Assembly (NCBI GenBank): GCA_030830945.1
Contig: JAURLY010000031.1
Location: forward strand, 1-13,340
Direction: 5' to 3'
Length of the DNA: 13,340 bases
Origin: Gammaproteobacteria bacterium
Lineage (GTDB): Bacteria > Pseudomonadota > Gammaproteobacteria > Pseudomonadales > GM7GCV1
Position numbers and translations under genes: made by a program. Positions 6,015 to 13,340 of this stretch are shown one piece after another. Each line of letters opens with the position of its first letter. The stretch's first letter is position 1. The notes beneath the pieces are model-generated. The model did no database searches. It saw only the letters and a list, made by a program, of their open reading frames with translations, and was not told the origin of the DNA.

Positions 6015-7334
6015 TTATTCGAAACCCAGATCAAGCTCTTCATCCGGCCCTTGCATGTCCTGTTCAAAATTATCTTTCCAGATTTTTGCCCAGGGTCGAT
6101 CGAACATGTCTGGCACCTCATATTCAATAACCTGCCCTGGCGCGACCTGGGTAGCAAAGCCATCTATCGGATATAAACGCCTGGTGCATTCGACAAAACC
6201 CAGTCTGCCAGCAGTTTTCCATTCATCGACAAAGCTCCTGTGCCATAAAATTCTGACCGGCGCTACCAGGGCCTCAGAATCGTAAATAATGGTTTCCCAA
6301 TCCAGGCCTAAAAAATTTCCGAATTCATCATTCACTGGCGTAAATATTTCGACGGTCTCAAATTCATAACTGAATTCCCAGCTTGAGTGTTGTGTCCATG
6401 CCTGCACATTGGCAGTATGGGTAATTAGGGCATCGCCATCCCAGAAGCCGATGGTATCGCCGTACCATTGTGGAATATCCAAGCCAAGGGGGAACTCCCG
6501 ATCAAGATGCACCGTACGCATAATATTTGCACTGCTGCTACCCAGCAGCATAACCACTTGCGGTGTCACGATCACCCGGTCCGGTGTTGGTCCGGTGGCC
6601 CATTGCCGCATAAAGCCTTCCGGCCAACAATTTGACGCTGACCACTGATGGGCCGCATTCACGCCTTCATGATAGAGTTGGCGCACCATACGTTGTTGAT
6701 ATTCCGGTGTAAGCAAAGACACCAGAGTTGACGCCTGATTGGCCCGCATATAGTTCCAGACCCGTCTTCTTTCGGGGAGATATTCCCTGTAGACACCGTC
6801 CCACTTGGGCATGGTTTCGTAAGTATGATGGGTGGGGCCGCCGCGCGACTTTGCATCTGCAAGCAGCGCCTGATAATGATCTTCAGCGCTGGTAAAGGCA
6901 TAGGGACTAGTAATGTTTTCCCTGGGCCAGTCCTCGTTACAGTCTCCCCAGCGGGCAGAAAAAGGAGGATTACTGCCGATCCTCGGATCACTGGTCCCTG
7001 CTCCTGCTCCACCACTGCGCATATCAGTGATTTGCCTGGGACTGTTGCAGCGCCAGTAACGTGGGTCGGTCCAATGCTCACGATCCTTGTAAAAATCTGT
7101 ACTGGTAAACAAATCTATGTCCAGCGGTTCGATCCCTTCAGGCGGCCTGTTATCCCATTCTGGGCCTTCACCATAGCTTTGCAGATCAGGGGGCGGATTT
7201 TGAGAAGTAAAAGGCGCACCTCGAAGACCAGATATTTCCGGCGGCTGCAGTTGCGCAAGGACCAGAGAAATATCACCCGTTGCAAGCACAAGCAACAGTG
7301 CAATCCTATTACCCTTTTTTCTAATTAATGCCAT
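6015..7334 (-). CDS. Exported four-cysteine WDGD-motif protein, copy 2
   Basis: Paralogue of the protein at 2810-3925; function unknown. The 439-residue product has a signal peptide (about residues 1-27, ending VLAQ), then a proline-rich segment (about 30-68) absent from the shorter copy. The shared core follows: WTDPRY (88-93), RCNSPRQ (95-101), WGDC (129-132), SLLTPEYQ (206-213), YHEGVN (221-226), PEG (238-240), PQWYG (288-292), FWDGD (297-301), TANVQ (307-311), RPWA (413-416) and FEQD (423-426). A glycine/serine-rich insertion (about 107-127) also distinguishes it. Its four cysteines (96, 132, 236, 383) match those of the other copy. Start ATG at 7334 is preceded by AGGGATAG. It heads the minus-strand block and diverges from the BASS transporter, so shared control is plausible. 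No catalytic motif I recognise. Confidence 0.85.
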   Translation of the reverse strand: MALIRKKGNRIALLLVLATGDISLVLAQLQPPEISGLRGAPFTSQNPPPDLQSYGEGPEWDNRPPEGIEPLDIDLFTSTDFYKDREHWTDPRYWRCNSPRQITDMRSGGAGAGTSDPRIGSNPPFSARWGDCNEDWPRENITSPYAFTSAEDHYQALLADAKSRGGPTHHTYETMPKWDGVYREYLPERRRVWNYMRANQASTLVSLLTPEYQQRMVRQLYHEGVNAAHQWSASNCWPEGFMRQWATGPTPDRVIVTPQVVMLLGSSSANIMRTVHLDREFPLGLDIPQWYGDTIGFWDGDALITHTANVQAWTQHSSWEFSYEFETVEIFTPVNDEFGNFLGLDWETIIYDSEALVAPVRILWHRSFVDEWKTAGRLGFVECTRRLYPIDGFATQVAPGQVIEYEVPDMFDRPWAKIWKDNFEQDMQGPDEELDLGFE

Positions 7335-7711
7335 GTTTAACTATCCCTGAATATTTTTGCCGTGATATAGGACTAAAAACTTTAATTATCGATACTAATA
7401 AGAAAGTTTAACCTATAGTTTTGGCATTTCAATGAAAACTCCAACAAATAGTTCGCTGGATATTTAACGGTTTTTTAGTAAATAATCCAGAAAATGTATT
7501 ACCTTATACAATTTAAAATCCAGTCAAAGACCAGTTGTTTAATTGCTGATAGCAAATCGTTATTGCAACTCTGTTGAAGAACAGAAATATACTTTGAAAA
7601 ATAAAGCGTTTAACCTCCAAACCACTCAGGAGAAATGATCTGGATTTTTTTGATAAGCAACTTTTCTTATTAATAATAACAAATACACTGTTTCAAGCAG
7701 GAGTGTAAATA
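7335..7711. promoter_or_regulatory. Divergent promoter region between WDGD gene and transporter
   Basis: AT-rich 377-base gap between oppositely transcribed genes, so it must carry both start regions. No pair of promoter boxes stands out. It contains GCAAATCGTTATTGC (7554-7568 approximately), a GCAA/TTGC inverted pair resembling elements near 4105-4123 and 12509-12524. The transporter has a good Shine-Dalgarno AGGAG eight bases before its ATG. Confidence 0.5.
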
Positions 7712-8626
7712 ATGCAATTATTGGAAATGTTAAGTGCACAAGCGGGCTTTGTTAATTCTGAATTCATTCCCTGGGTTTTGCGTCTGGTAATGATTGGACT
7801 AGGCTTGTCGCTAACCCTTACTGACTTTAAACGGGTGATTATTTTACCCAAGGCTACTGCCATTGGACTTGTGGCCCAGTTAGTCGGCTTGCCACTGGTA
7901 GCGTTCGCACTGAGCATTGCCTTTGATGCACCGCCGGCAATAGCTGTCGGTTTGGTGATTCTGGCGGCTTGCCCTAGTGGCGCTACGGCAAATGCCTATA
8001 CCTTTGCCTCCCGCGCTGACGTGCCCCTGTGTGTAACTCTGTCTGCCATCACTAGTGTCATTACCGTTTTTTCTATTCCCTTTTTGATCAATATGGCACT
8101 GCGCAATTTTTCCCTTCAAGGGGAAATGGCGCAACTGCCAATATTGAATATGCTACTTAATTTAATGACATTTACTCTGATCCCGTTAATCCTGGGAATG
8201 TTGATTCGCCATTTCTTCAGTGAATTTAGTGAAAGAGCGGTGGAACCGATTCGCAGAGTGGTGCTCTACATCATGATGCTGGTACTACTATTGGGCATTG
8301 TATCCAGCTACGACGTGTTGCTGGAAAATTACCAAACCGTTGCTATATTAGTAGTGACAATGAATATTTCGACCATGGCAGGGGGGTTTGGTCTGGCGAA
8401 ACTATTCTCCCTGCCCATGACTCAGGTTATTACCATTACGTTTGAAGTAGGCGTACAAAATCTAGCGCTGTCTTTTGCAATCACCTTCAATATCTTGCAA
8501 CGCCCTGATCTGGCTGTTGCTGGTCTGGTATACGCGGTGGTTATGCCCGCCACTGCGCTGGGTTTTGTTTCTATTGCAAGGCGTTTAATTGCAAAAGAAA
8601 ATGATAATTCAGTTACTTCAGCATAA
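7712..8626 (+). CDS. Bile acid:sodium symporter (BASS/SBF) family transporter
   Basis: Inner-membrane carrier of the BASS family, which moves organic anions such as bile acids, pantoate or other carboxylates with sodium. The 304-residue product is hydrophobic throughout with about nine or ten membrane segments. It has both family signatures: AACPSGATANAYTFAS (85-100), corresponding to the usual CPGG-x-x-SN crossover segment, and FEVGVQNLALS (244-254), where E245 and Q249/N250 correspond to the sodium-site motif. CPSG with ATAN is a mild variation. Start ATG at 7712 has AGGAG upstream. The gene ends within a 23-base-period tandem repeat. Lying between the WDGD operon and the TonB-dependent receptor, it probably imports the same compound or a product of it; the substrate cannot be read from sequence. 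Confidence 0.9.
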   Translation: MQLLEMLSAQAGFVNSEFIPWVLRLVMIGLGLSLTLTDFKRVIILPKATAIGLVAQLVGLPLVAFALSIAFDAPPAIAVGLVILAACPSGATANAYTFASRADVPLCVTLSAITSVITVFSIPFLINMALRNFSLQGEMAQLPILNMLLNLMTFTLIPLILGMLIRHFFSEFSERAVEPIRRVVLYIMMLVLLLGIVSSYDVLLENYQTVAILVVTMNISTMAGGFGLAKLFSLPMTQVITITFEVGVQNLALSFAITFNILQRPDLAVAGLVYAVVMPATALGFVSIARRLIAKENDNSVTSA

Positions 8627-8654
8627 GCATATCTGTTACTTCAGCATAAGCATA
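8612..8654 (+). repeat. Tandem direct repeat across the transporter stop codon
   Basis: GTTACTTCAGCATAAGCATA occurs at 8612-8631 and again, identically, at 8635-8654, a 23-base period. The first copy encodes the last residues (VTSA) and the TAA stop of the transporter; the second lies in the untranslated region. This looks like a recent replication-slippage duplication. Confidence 0.9.
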
Positions 8655-8875
8655 ATAATGTCCAGATTAGGTTCCTTGGCGAAAAACTTCTTTAAAATAT
8701 TGTCTGCATCGATCAAACGCATTGGATTTCATGTCGAAATCTACACTTTGACAAGCTTTTAATTTACTGAGAAACTGCATGATAAGGATAAAATTAGCAG
8801 AGCAATAAAAATAAGATAGTTAAATAAGTTACGAAAAAAAGCATCGTAATTAATCAAAAAAAAGGGGATATTCAT

Positions 8876-11323
8876 ATGTTTCCAAAAAGAAATTTAAAAT
8901 TAAGGACGGCCATTGTTTTGGCCGCTCCATTAATCTGCCTGGCACCACTGCCCACGCTGGCACAACCAGGGCAGTTGGAACAAATCATAATTACTGCCGA
9001 GCGCAGGGAAACCAATCTTCAGCAAACTCCTATGTCAGTAGAGGCGTTTACTGCCGAGACACTGGAGTTAAGTGGTCTTGAACAGGGCCGTGATCTGGGC
9101 ATTATGGTACCGAACGTAGTTCTCAATCCAGCAGGAGGCGGCGGTCCAGGTGGAGCCAGCCTCTACATCCGCGGCCTTCCGGGTGTTGGAATCTACATTG
9201 ATGGCGTCTGGCAGGGTAGTGCAAGTTTTCTTCAGAGCAATTTCATTGAACTGGAAAGTATCGAGGTTTTGCGTGGGCCGCAAGGCACTCTGTTTGGGCG
9301 TAATACCAATGGTGGCGCAGTAAATATCAAAACCAAAGGACCCGGTGATGAGTTTGCTTTCAAGGGAAACATGAGCGTAGGTGAATTCAATCGACGTGAT
9401 GCAAGCTTTTCAGTAGATTTGCCTATTACAGATACACTTAAGACTAAATTCACGGCAGCGCGCTTTTATAACGATGGCTTCCTGGAGAGTGTAACAGTTG
9501 ATCGATCATTTGGTGGCCAGGACGACACTATTTTCCGTGCCGATGTTCTCTGGGAGCCAATAGATAATTTCTCTCTGCGCGCCCAGTTCACCGATGAACA
9601 AAAGGCCAGCAGCGATCCACGCATAGTCCGATTTACCAACACTAAGCACCCACGCTATATTGGCTACAATGTTCTGGCTGGAAATCCAGATTTCATTACC
9701 CCGGACGTCGAGGCAGCAATAGGTTTGCCGCCAAAACGATTGGCTAATAACAGATTCACAGCCCAAACCCATGAAACCAATTTTCCTGGTGGTGATCTTG
9801 GTAAATGGCAAACAAGGTCTAATACTGCCCTTGGCGGTGCAACACGTGATCTTCAATACACGACATTAACGGCGAATTGGGATATCAACGACAATCTCTC
9901 GCTAAAAGCCATCGGGTCAACATGGCAGCAAGATCAGCGCCAGGTCACTGACTTTGATGGTTCTGAATTCACTGTAACCACAGATGATTACTACACAGAA
10001 GCAGAAAACGAAACACTGGAAATTCAGCTCAGCGGTAGTTTTATGGATGACAGGCTGAGTTTTATTGGCGGATATTACCGTTTCGACCAGAAAACCAAGC
10101 AGCGTTTTTATCGTTGGGCCATGCAGGAGTTTTCAAACCCGGGAACAAGCGGGGCAGGAAACAATGACATAGCTGCAATTAATTATGTGAAAGCTTACGG
10201 TGCATTTGTTGGCAATCCGGGACTAGCAAACTTTGTTCCTCTTACCTTCATCAGCAGTGATGCCCTCACCGGGGACGAAGACGAGGATACTGCATTTTTT
10301 GGTAATCTGACTTATAGCGTAACCGACCAATGGGACGTAACGCTTGGTGTGCGACGAACATCTGACGCTGGACAGGCAACAACCTATACAGCAACAAGTG
10401 CGTTCCGCCCAGACACCGACCAGTTACCAATTCAGGGCAATCCCTTTTCCGGTGTTGTTGACACAGTCACCAAAGATCCTGATCTTGGCAATATTAATAC
10501 ATATAAATTTGCTACCAGTTATCAAGTCAATGATGATATTTTCGTTTATGGTAGCTGGGGTGAAGGCTTTACCTCTGGTGGTGTAACTATCAGCCCAAAT
10601 TTTCCGGATCCTATTATTCTTGACCCGGAGATTATTGAAACAACCGAAATTGGTCTGAGATCCGACTGGCTGGATGGTAGTCTGCGCTTTAACGCTAGTT
10701 ACTTTCAGTCTAAATGGAATGGTTTGCGCGTCCCCATTCTGCCTGATGATCCAAACAATCCAGGCCAGAAACTTCCTTTTCCGGTTAATACCAGTGAAGG
10801 TCAAGCCGAGGCAGACGGCTGGGAATTTGAGCTCGTTTATGCTGCTACCGAAAATCTGCTGATTACTGCAGGTCTGGGTCTGCTCGATGCAAATTACGTC
10901 GATATTGGCGATCCGGATCCATCCGGCGTCAATGGCATCCAACCAGGGTCCCCTTTTGCGTATGCTCCGGAGACAAGCGCCTCGCTATCGGTACAGTATG
11001 ATATGCCGCTATCCAATGGTGCTAAATTACTGCTTGTCGGAAACTACGGCTGGATGGATGAGTATGTTCGTGATCCCGCCAATCAGCGTACCCCGAAAGA
11101 TGCGAATGGAAATACCATCTTCGAACCTGCTTATGGAATTCTAAATGCACGAGTTCGATACACTCCCCCTGGAGAGGAATGGAATCTTGAGTTTTGGGGA
11201 CGTAACTTAACTGATGAATTCTATATTAATGGTGGTTTCGATACCCGCACTGTTTGGGGTTACGACTTCACTGTAATAGGCGTTTCACGGGAAATGGGCA
11301 TTAGTCTTGGTTTTCAGTTTTAA
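8876..11323 (+). CDS. TonB-dependent outer-membrane receptor
   Basis: Energy-coupled outer-membrane importer. The 815-residue precursor has a signal peptide (about 1-29, ending TLAQ), a TonB-box-like segment LEQIIITAERRE (34-45), and a plug domain (about 45-155) with LYIRGLPGVGIYIDG (97-111) and the hallmark VLRGPQGTLFGRNTNGGAVN (131-150). The rest forms the 22-strand barrel, closing with WGRNLTDEFYINGG and a C-terminal aromatic residue (LGFQF) as needed for barrel assembly. No N-terminal signalling extension is present, so it does not look like a sigma/anti-sigma-controlled transducer. Start ATG at 8876 has AAGGGG upstream. Its own terminator follows. The ligand is unknown; receptors of this branch import siderophores, aromatics, steroids or glycans. 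Position between a BASS carrier and aromatic-degrading enzymes favours an aromatic or organic-acid ligand (inference). The remnant at 586-969 is a close relative. Confidence 0.93.
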   Translation: MFPKRNLKLRTAIVLAAPLICLAPLPTLAQPGQLEQIIITAERRETNLQQTPMSVEAFTAETLELSGLEQGRDLGIMVPNVVLNPAGGGGPGGASLYIRGLPGVGIYIDGVWQGSASFLQSNFIELESIEVLRGPQGTLFGRNTNGGAVNIKTKGPGDEFAFKGNMSVGEFNRRDASFSVDLPITDTLKTKFTAARFYNDGFLESVTVDRSFGGQDDTIFRADVLWEPIDNFSLRAQFTDEQKASSDPRIVRFTNTKHPRYIGYNVLAGNPDFITPDVEAAIGLPPKRLANNRFTAQTHETNFPGGDLGKWQTRSNTALGGATRDLQYTTLTANWDINDNLSLKAIGSTWQQDQRQVTDFDGSEFTVTTDDYYTEAENETLEIQLSGSFMDDRLSFIGGYYRFDQKTKQRFYRWAMQEFSNPGTSGAGNNDIAAINYVKAYGAFVGNPGLANFVPLTFISSDALTGDEDEDTAFFGNLTYSVTDQWDVTLGVRRTSDAGQATTYTATSAFRPDTDQLPIQGNPFSGVVDTVTKDPDLGNINTYKFATSYQVNDDIFVYGSWGEGFTSGGVTISPNFPDPIILDPEIIETTEIGLRSDWLDGSLRFNASYFQSKWNGLRVPILPDDPNNPGQKLPFPVNTSEGQAEADGWEFELVYAATENLLITAGLGLLDANYVDIGDPDPSGVNGIQPGSPFAYAPETSASLSVQYDMPLSNGAKLLLVGNYGWMDEYVRDPANQRTPKDANGNTIFEPAYGILNARVRYTPPGEEWNLEFWGRNLTDEFYINGGFDTRTVWGYDFTVIGVSREMGISLGFQF

Positions 11324-11369
11324 AAGATGATACCAAATACCAAGTCATTTTAGATTACACCAGATTAAA

Positions 11370-11397
11370 AGACGGCCCAGTGGGCCGTCTTTTTTTA
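11370..11397 (+). terminator. Rho-independent terminator after the TonB-dependent receptor
   Basis: GACGGCCC (11371-11378), loop AGT, GGGCCGTC (11382-11389), then a run of Ts to about 11397, with A's on the left flank. It lies about 47 bases after the receptor stop. It separates the receptor from the dioxygenase gene, which therefore needs its own promoter. Confidence 0.9.
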
Positions 11398-11487
11398 TCT
11401 CTATAGCTTCTTTCAATGAAGCAAGTAACAACATGAAATTGCTGTAATGCTTTAGAAAAGCTATAAGTTTTTGATAAAAAAACAGTA

Positions 11488-11517
11488 TTGTAAGCAGTCT
11501 TTAAGTCCCTTTATACT
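11488..11517 (+). promoter_or_regulatory. Candidate sigma-70 promoter of the dioxygenase gene
   Basis: TTGTAA (11488-11493), an 18-base spacer, then TATACT (11512-11517), which matches five of six -10 bases. It sits between the preceding terminator and the gene, with a leader of about 45 bases to the ATG at 11570. Pattern match only. Confidence 0.45.
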
Positions 11518-11569
11518 AGCCGTCGCTATTTTATTAAAATCAATTTTTTGAGCAGAAAATTGTATTAGT

Positions 11570-12409
11570 ATGGAACAACGAACAATTGCTGAATTGCGTC
11601 TGAATCATTCGATGCTGCATACACCAAATCCGTCTGAATTATCCGCCTTCTACAAAAAAGCGCTGGGTATGAACGTTACTCGGCACGGGGAAAAATATAT
11701 TTGCACTAATACTGAACGCTGCATTGTTTTGGCTGAAGGGAAGCCTAAAACACTCGGCTTTGCTGCCTATGCCTGCAAAAATGCTGGAGAACTTGAGCAA
11801 CTGCGTCAAAAAATTTCCGCCTCTGGCGGCAAGCTCGAGCAATCACCAAGCCCGGTCTTTGATGAGTCTGCATTTTCTATCCGCGACCCGGATGGCAACA
11901 CTTTTGTATTTGGCGTACACACCGAACATAGAAATGGAACCGATGCGCAAGCCTTACCCGGCCGCTTGCAGCATGTTGCTTTTGCCTCTGATGAACCCGA
12001 AAAACTACTAAGCTTCTACACCAACACTCTGGGATTTTTGCTCGCAGACCGCGTTGAAGAAGAAGGTATTTTGAAGGCAAGTTTTTTTAATACTGATAGC
12101 GAGCATCACAGTCTGGCGATATTTACCGCCGCGGAAAAACGCCTTGACCACCACTGCTTTGAAGCCATTGAATGGAACGCGATACGGGACTGGGCAGATT
12201 ACCTGGCGCAATATGAGATCCCGCTGCAATGGGGGCCTGGACGCCATGGCCCAGGCAACAACTTATTTTTTATGATACGCGACCCTGATGGTAACTGGCT
12301 GGAAATTTCAGCAGAGCTCGAGATAATTACCCTTGATCGTCCCATTGGTCTATGGGCGCACGAACAAAAAACACTAAATTTATGGGGGCAGGCCTTTTTA
12401 AGAAGCTAG
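11570..12409 (+). CDS. Type I extradiol (catechol 2,3-) dioxygenase, VOC family
   Basis: Cytoplasmic iron-dependent ring-cleavage enzyme of the vicinal oxygen chelate superfamily, opening catechol-type rings next to the diol. The 279-residue product has two paired VOC modules: residues 11-118 (LNHSMLHTPNPSELSAFY to FSIRDPDGNTF) and 131-255. The second holds the facial triad: H135 (LQHVAFAS), H194 or H195 (LDHHCFEA) and E245 (GNWLEIS). The signature GRHGPGNNLFFMIRDPDG (224-241) includes H226, the conserved acid-base region. Length is slightly short of classical enzymes (about 290-310). No clear Shine-Dalgarno precedes the ATG. It is preceded by a terminator and candidate promoter and followed 311 bases later by a LigM-like O-demethylase gene; demethylation would produce its likely substrate. 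Exact substrate unknown. An iron- or manganese-dependent relative acting on another ligand is possible. Confidence 0.9.
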   Translation: MEQRTIAELRLNHSMLHTPNPSELSAFYKKALGMNVTRHGEKYICTNTERCIVLAEGKPKTLGFAAYACKNAGELEQLRQKISASGGKLEQSPSPVFDESAFSIRDPDGNTFVFGVHTEHRNGTDAQALPGRLQHVAFASDEPEKLLSFYTNTLGFLLADRVEEEGILKASFFNTDSEHHSLAIFTAAEKRLDHHCFEAIEWNAIRDWADYLAQYEIPLQWGPGRHGPGNNLFFMIRDPDGNWLEISAELEIITLDRPIGLWAHEQKTLNLWGQAFLRS

Positions 12410-12720
12410 TAAATAAGTTCAGCCATGGTCCTTTAAGAGATAGCAATATTTACCAAAACGTTCAACATACAACTTTTACAAATCATCAATTGAGTCCGAG
12501 CCGGATTTGCAAAATATAAATTGCATAATTTAGTCGCACTGGCTTTAGGTAGCCTGCAAGACATTAGTGAACAGTTTCAAAGAATTTTTAGTTAAACACT
12601 AAACTTATTAAGCGACATGGCGTTTGATTAGGTTTGGGTTAAGGATTGAGCAAATATTCCCCGTGGTATAAATTTCAAATAATAAAGATTAATTAATAGA
12701 TTCAGGAGATTAACCTCGAG
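12410..12720. promoter_or_regulatory. Intergenic region before the O-demethylase gene
   Basis: No gene seen in these 311 bases. TTGAGC (12646-12651), a short 15-base spacer and TATAAA (12667-12672) form a possible promoter about 50 bases before the start. GCAAAATATAAATTGC (12509-12524 approximately) is an inverted GCAA/TTGC pair of possible regulatory meaning. No terminator for the dioxygenase gene was found. Confidence 0.35.
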
Positions 12721-13340
12721 ATGAGTTATCAGAACCTTGAAGAAGCCTTGCAGATAGCCGGCAACGCTGCAAACATGTTGCGTAATTCTCAAATTGGCCC
12801 TTACGCTTTTCCTGTGGTACCTACAGAATACACCAACTGGCGAGATGAACAGCGCGCCTGGCAGGAAACTTGTGCGCTATTTGATCAGTCTCATCACATG
12901 ACGGATCTTTATCTTGAAGGACCCGATGTGGTGAAACTGATCTCTGATCTGGGTATCAATAGCGTCAAAAATTTTGTCCCAAACAAAGGCAAACAGTTTG
13001 TTGCCTGTAATCCAGATGGTTTTGTAATTGGTGATGCGGTGCTTTTCTTTCTGGACGAAAGCAAAATGAATCTGGTCGGTCGTCCTTCCTCCCACAACTG
13101 GGTGGAATACCAAATTGCCAAAGGTGACTATAATGTAAAAACAGTTCGGGATGACAGATCATTTGTGAACAAGAAAGGTCAGCGAATGGTCTATCGCTAT
13201 CAGGTTCAGGGCCCTCATGCAGTGGCAGTAATGGAAAAAGTCACCGGCAAACCTGCCCCGGATATAAGCTTTTTTAATATGGATGTATTCGTTGTAGATG
13301 GCTGTGAAGTGCGCGCAATCAAACATGGCATGGTAGGACA
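12721..13340 (+). CDS. LigM/DesA-like tetrahydrofolate-dependent O-demethylase (partial)
   Basis: GcvT-fold (aminomethyltransferase-like) protein cut by the window edge after 206 codons. LigM and DesA transfer the methyl of vanillate, 3-O-methylgallate or syringate to tetrahydrofolate in the cytoplasm. As I recall LigM, this N-terminal half follows it closely: LRNSQIG near residues 20-26, PVV, NWR-x-EQ-x-AW (40-48), FDQSHHM (55-61), DLY, SDLGINS (75-81), NK-x-KQ, VIGD (101-104), VGR, YNV, DDRS (143-146), QVQGP, FFNM and HGM at the visible end. It does not resemble the N-terminus of DMSP demethylase DmdA or the glycine-cleavage T protein itself. ATG at 12721 has AGGAG 12 bases upstream, a rather long spacing. 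Its place after an extradiol dioxygenase gene supports a methoxy-aromatic demethylation role. Substrate is inferred, and the C-terminal half is outside the window. Confidence 0.85.
   Translation, partial: MSYQNLEEALQIAGNAANMLRNSQIGPYAFPVVPTEYTNWRDEQRAWQETCALFDQSHHMTDLYLEGPDVVKLISDLGINSVKNFVPNKGKQFVACNPDGFVIGDAVLFFLDESKMNLVGRPSSHNWVEYQIAKGDYNVKTVRDDRSFVNKKGQRMVYRYQVQGPHAVAVMEKVTGKPAPDISFFNMDVFVVDGCEVRAIKHGMVG

Noticed and set aside
8748..8776. Perfect -35 box TTGACA upstream of the receptor gene
   Set aside because: No acceptable -10 box lies 15-19 bases downstream (GAAACT at 17), so I did not annotate a promoter.
10424..10942. Long open frame on the minus strand inside the receptor gene
   Set aside because: It lies wholly inside a well-supported receptor gene in another frame, has no domain pattern or credible ribosome binding site, and is best seen as a shadow.
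1..13340. CRISPR array, toxin-antitoxin or phage-defence genes
   Set aside because: No regularly spaced repeats and no proteins of these families appear in any convincing reading frame.

Overview
The window looks like a proteobacterial, most likely gammaproteobacterial, chromosome segment carrying an accessory catabolic locus. I infer this from the Gram-negative gene set (slyD, two TonB-dependent receptors, Sec-exported periplasmic proteins) and from family resemblance. I recognised no marker that fixes genus or habitat. Composition changes along the window. Positions 1-969 (slyD and a receptor remnant) are clearly GC-rich with G/C-rich third codon positions. From about 970 to the end the DNA is much more AT-rich, with very AT-rich gaps between genes.

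Layout. 25-507 (+) is slyD, followed by a bidirectional terminator. 586-969 (-) is the broken C-terminal end of a TonB-dependent receptor; it abuts the stop codon of the next gene exactly at the compositional step. 968-7334 is a long minus-strand block. Read in its own direction it holds an exported protein with a four-cysteine core and WDGD motif (6015-7334), a DUF6152-type exported protein (5435-5938), a frameshifted fumarylacetoacetate-hydrolase (FAH) family gene (4186-5030), a second WDGD protein (2810-3925), a second DUF6152-type protein (2310-2774), and an exported amidohydrolase (968-2137). The WDGD/DUF6152 pair is therefore present twice, in the same order and on the same strand. A 377-base divergent gap separates this block from a plus-strand block: a bile acid:sodium symporter (BASS) family transporter (7712-8626), an intact TonB-dependent receptor (8876-11323) with its own terminator, a two-domain type I extradiol dioxygenase (11570-12409), and the first 206 codons of a LigM/DesA-like tetrahydrofolate-dependent O-demethylase (12721 to the window end).

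How it may work together (inference). A methoxylated aromatic or related ligand would cross the outer membrane through the receptor. Exported proteins (two WDGD, two DUF6152, one amidohydrolase) could bind or process it in the periplasm, and the BASS carrier could take it across the inner membrane. LigM-like demethylation would expose a catechol, the extradiol enzyme would open the ring, and the FAH-family enzyme would hydrolyse the product. The aromatic part rests on recognisable families. The role of the WDGD and DUF6152 proteins is unknown and is the most novel part. No transcriptional regulator, mobile-element gene, tRNA, rRNA or CRISPR array was seen.
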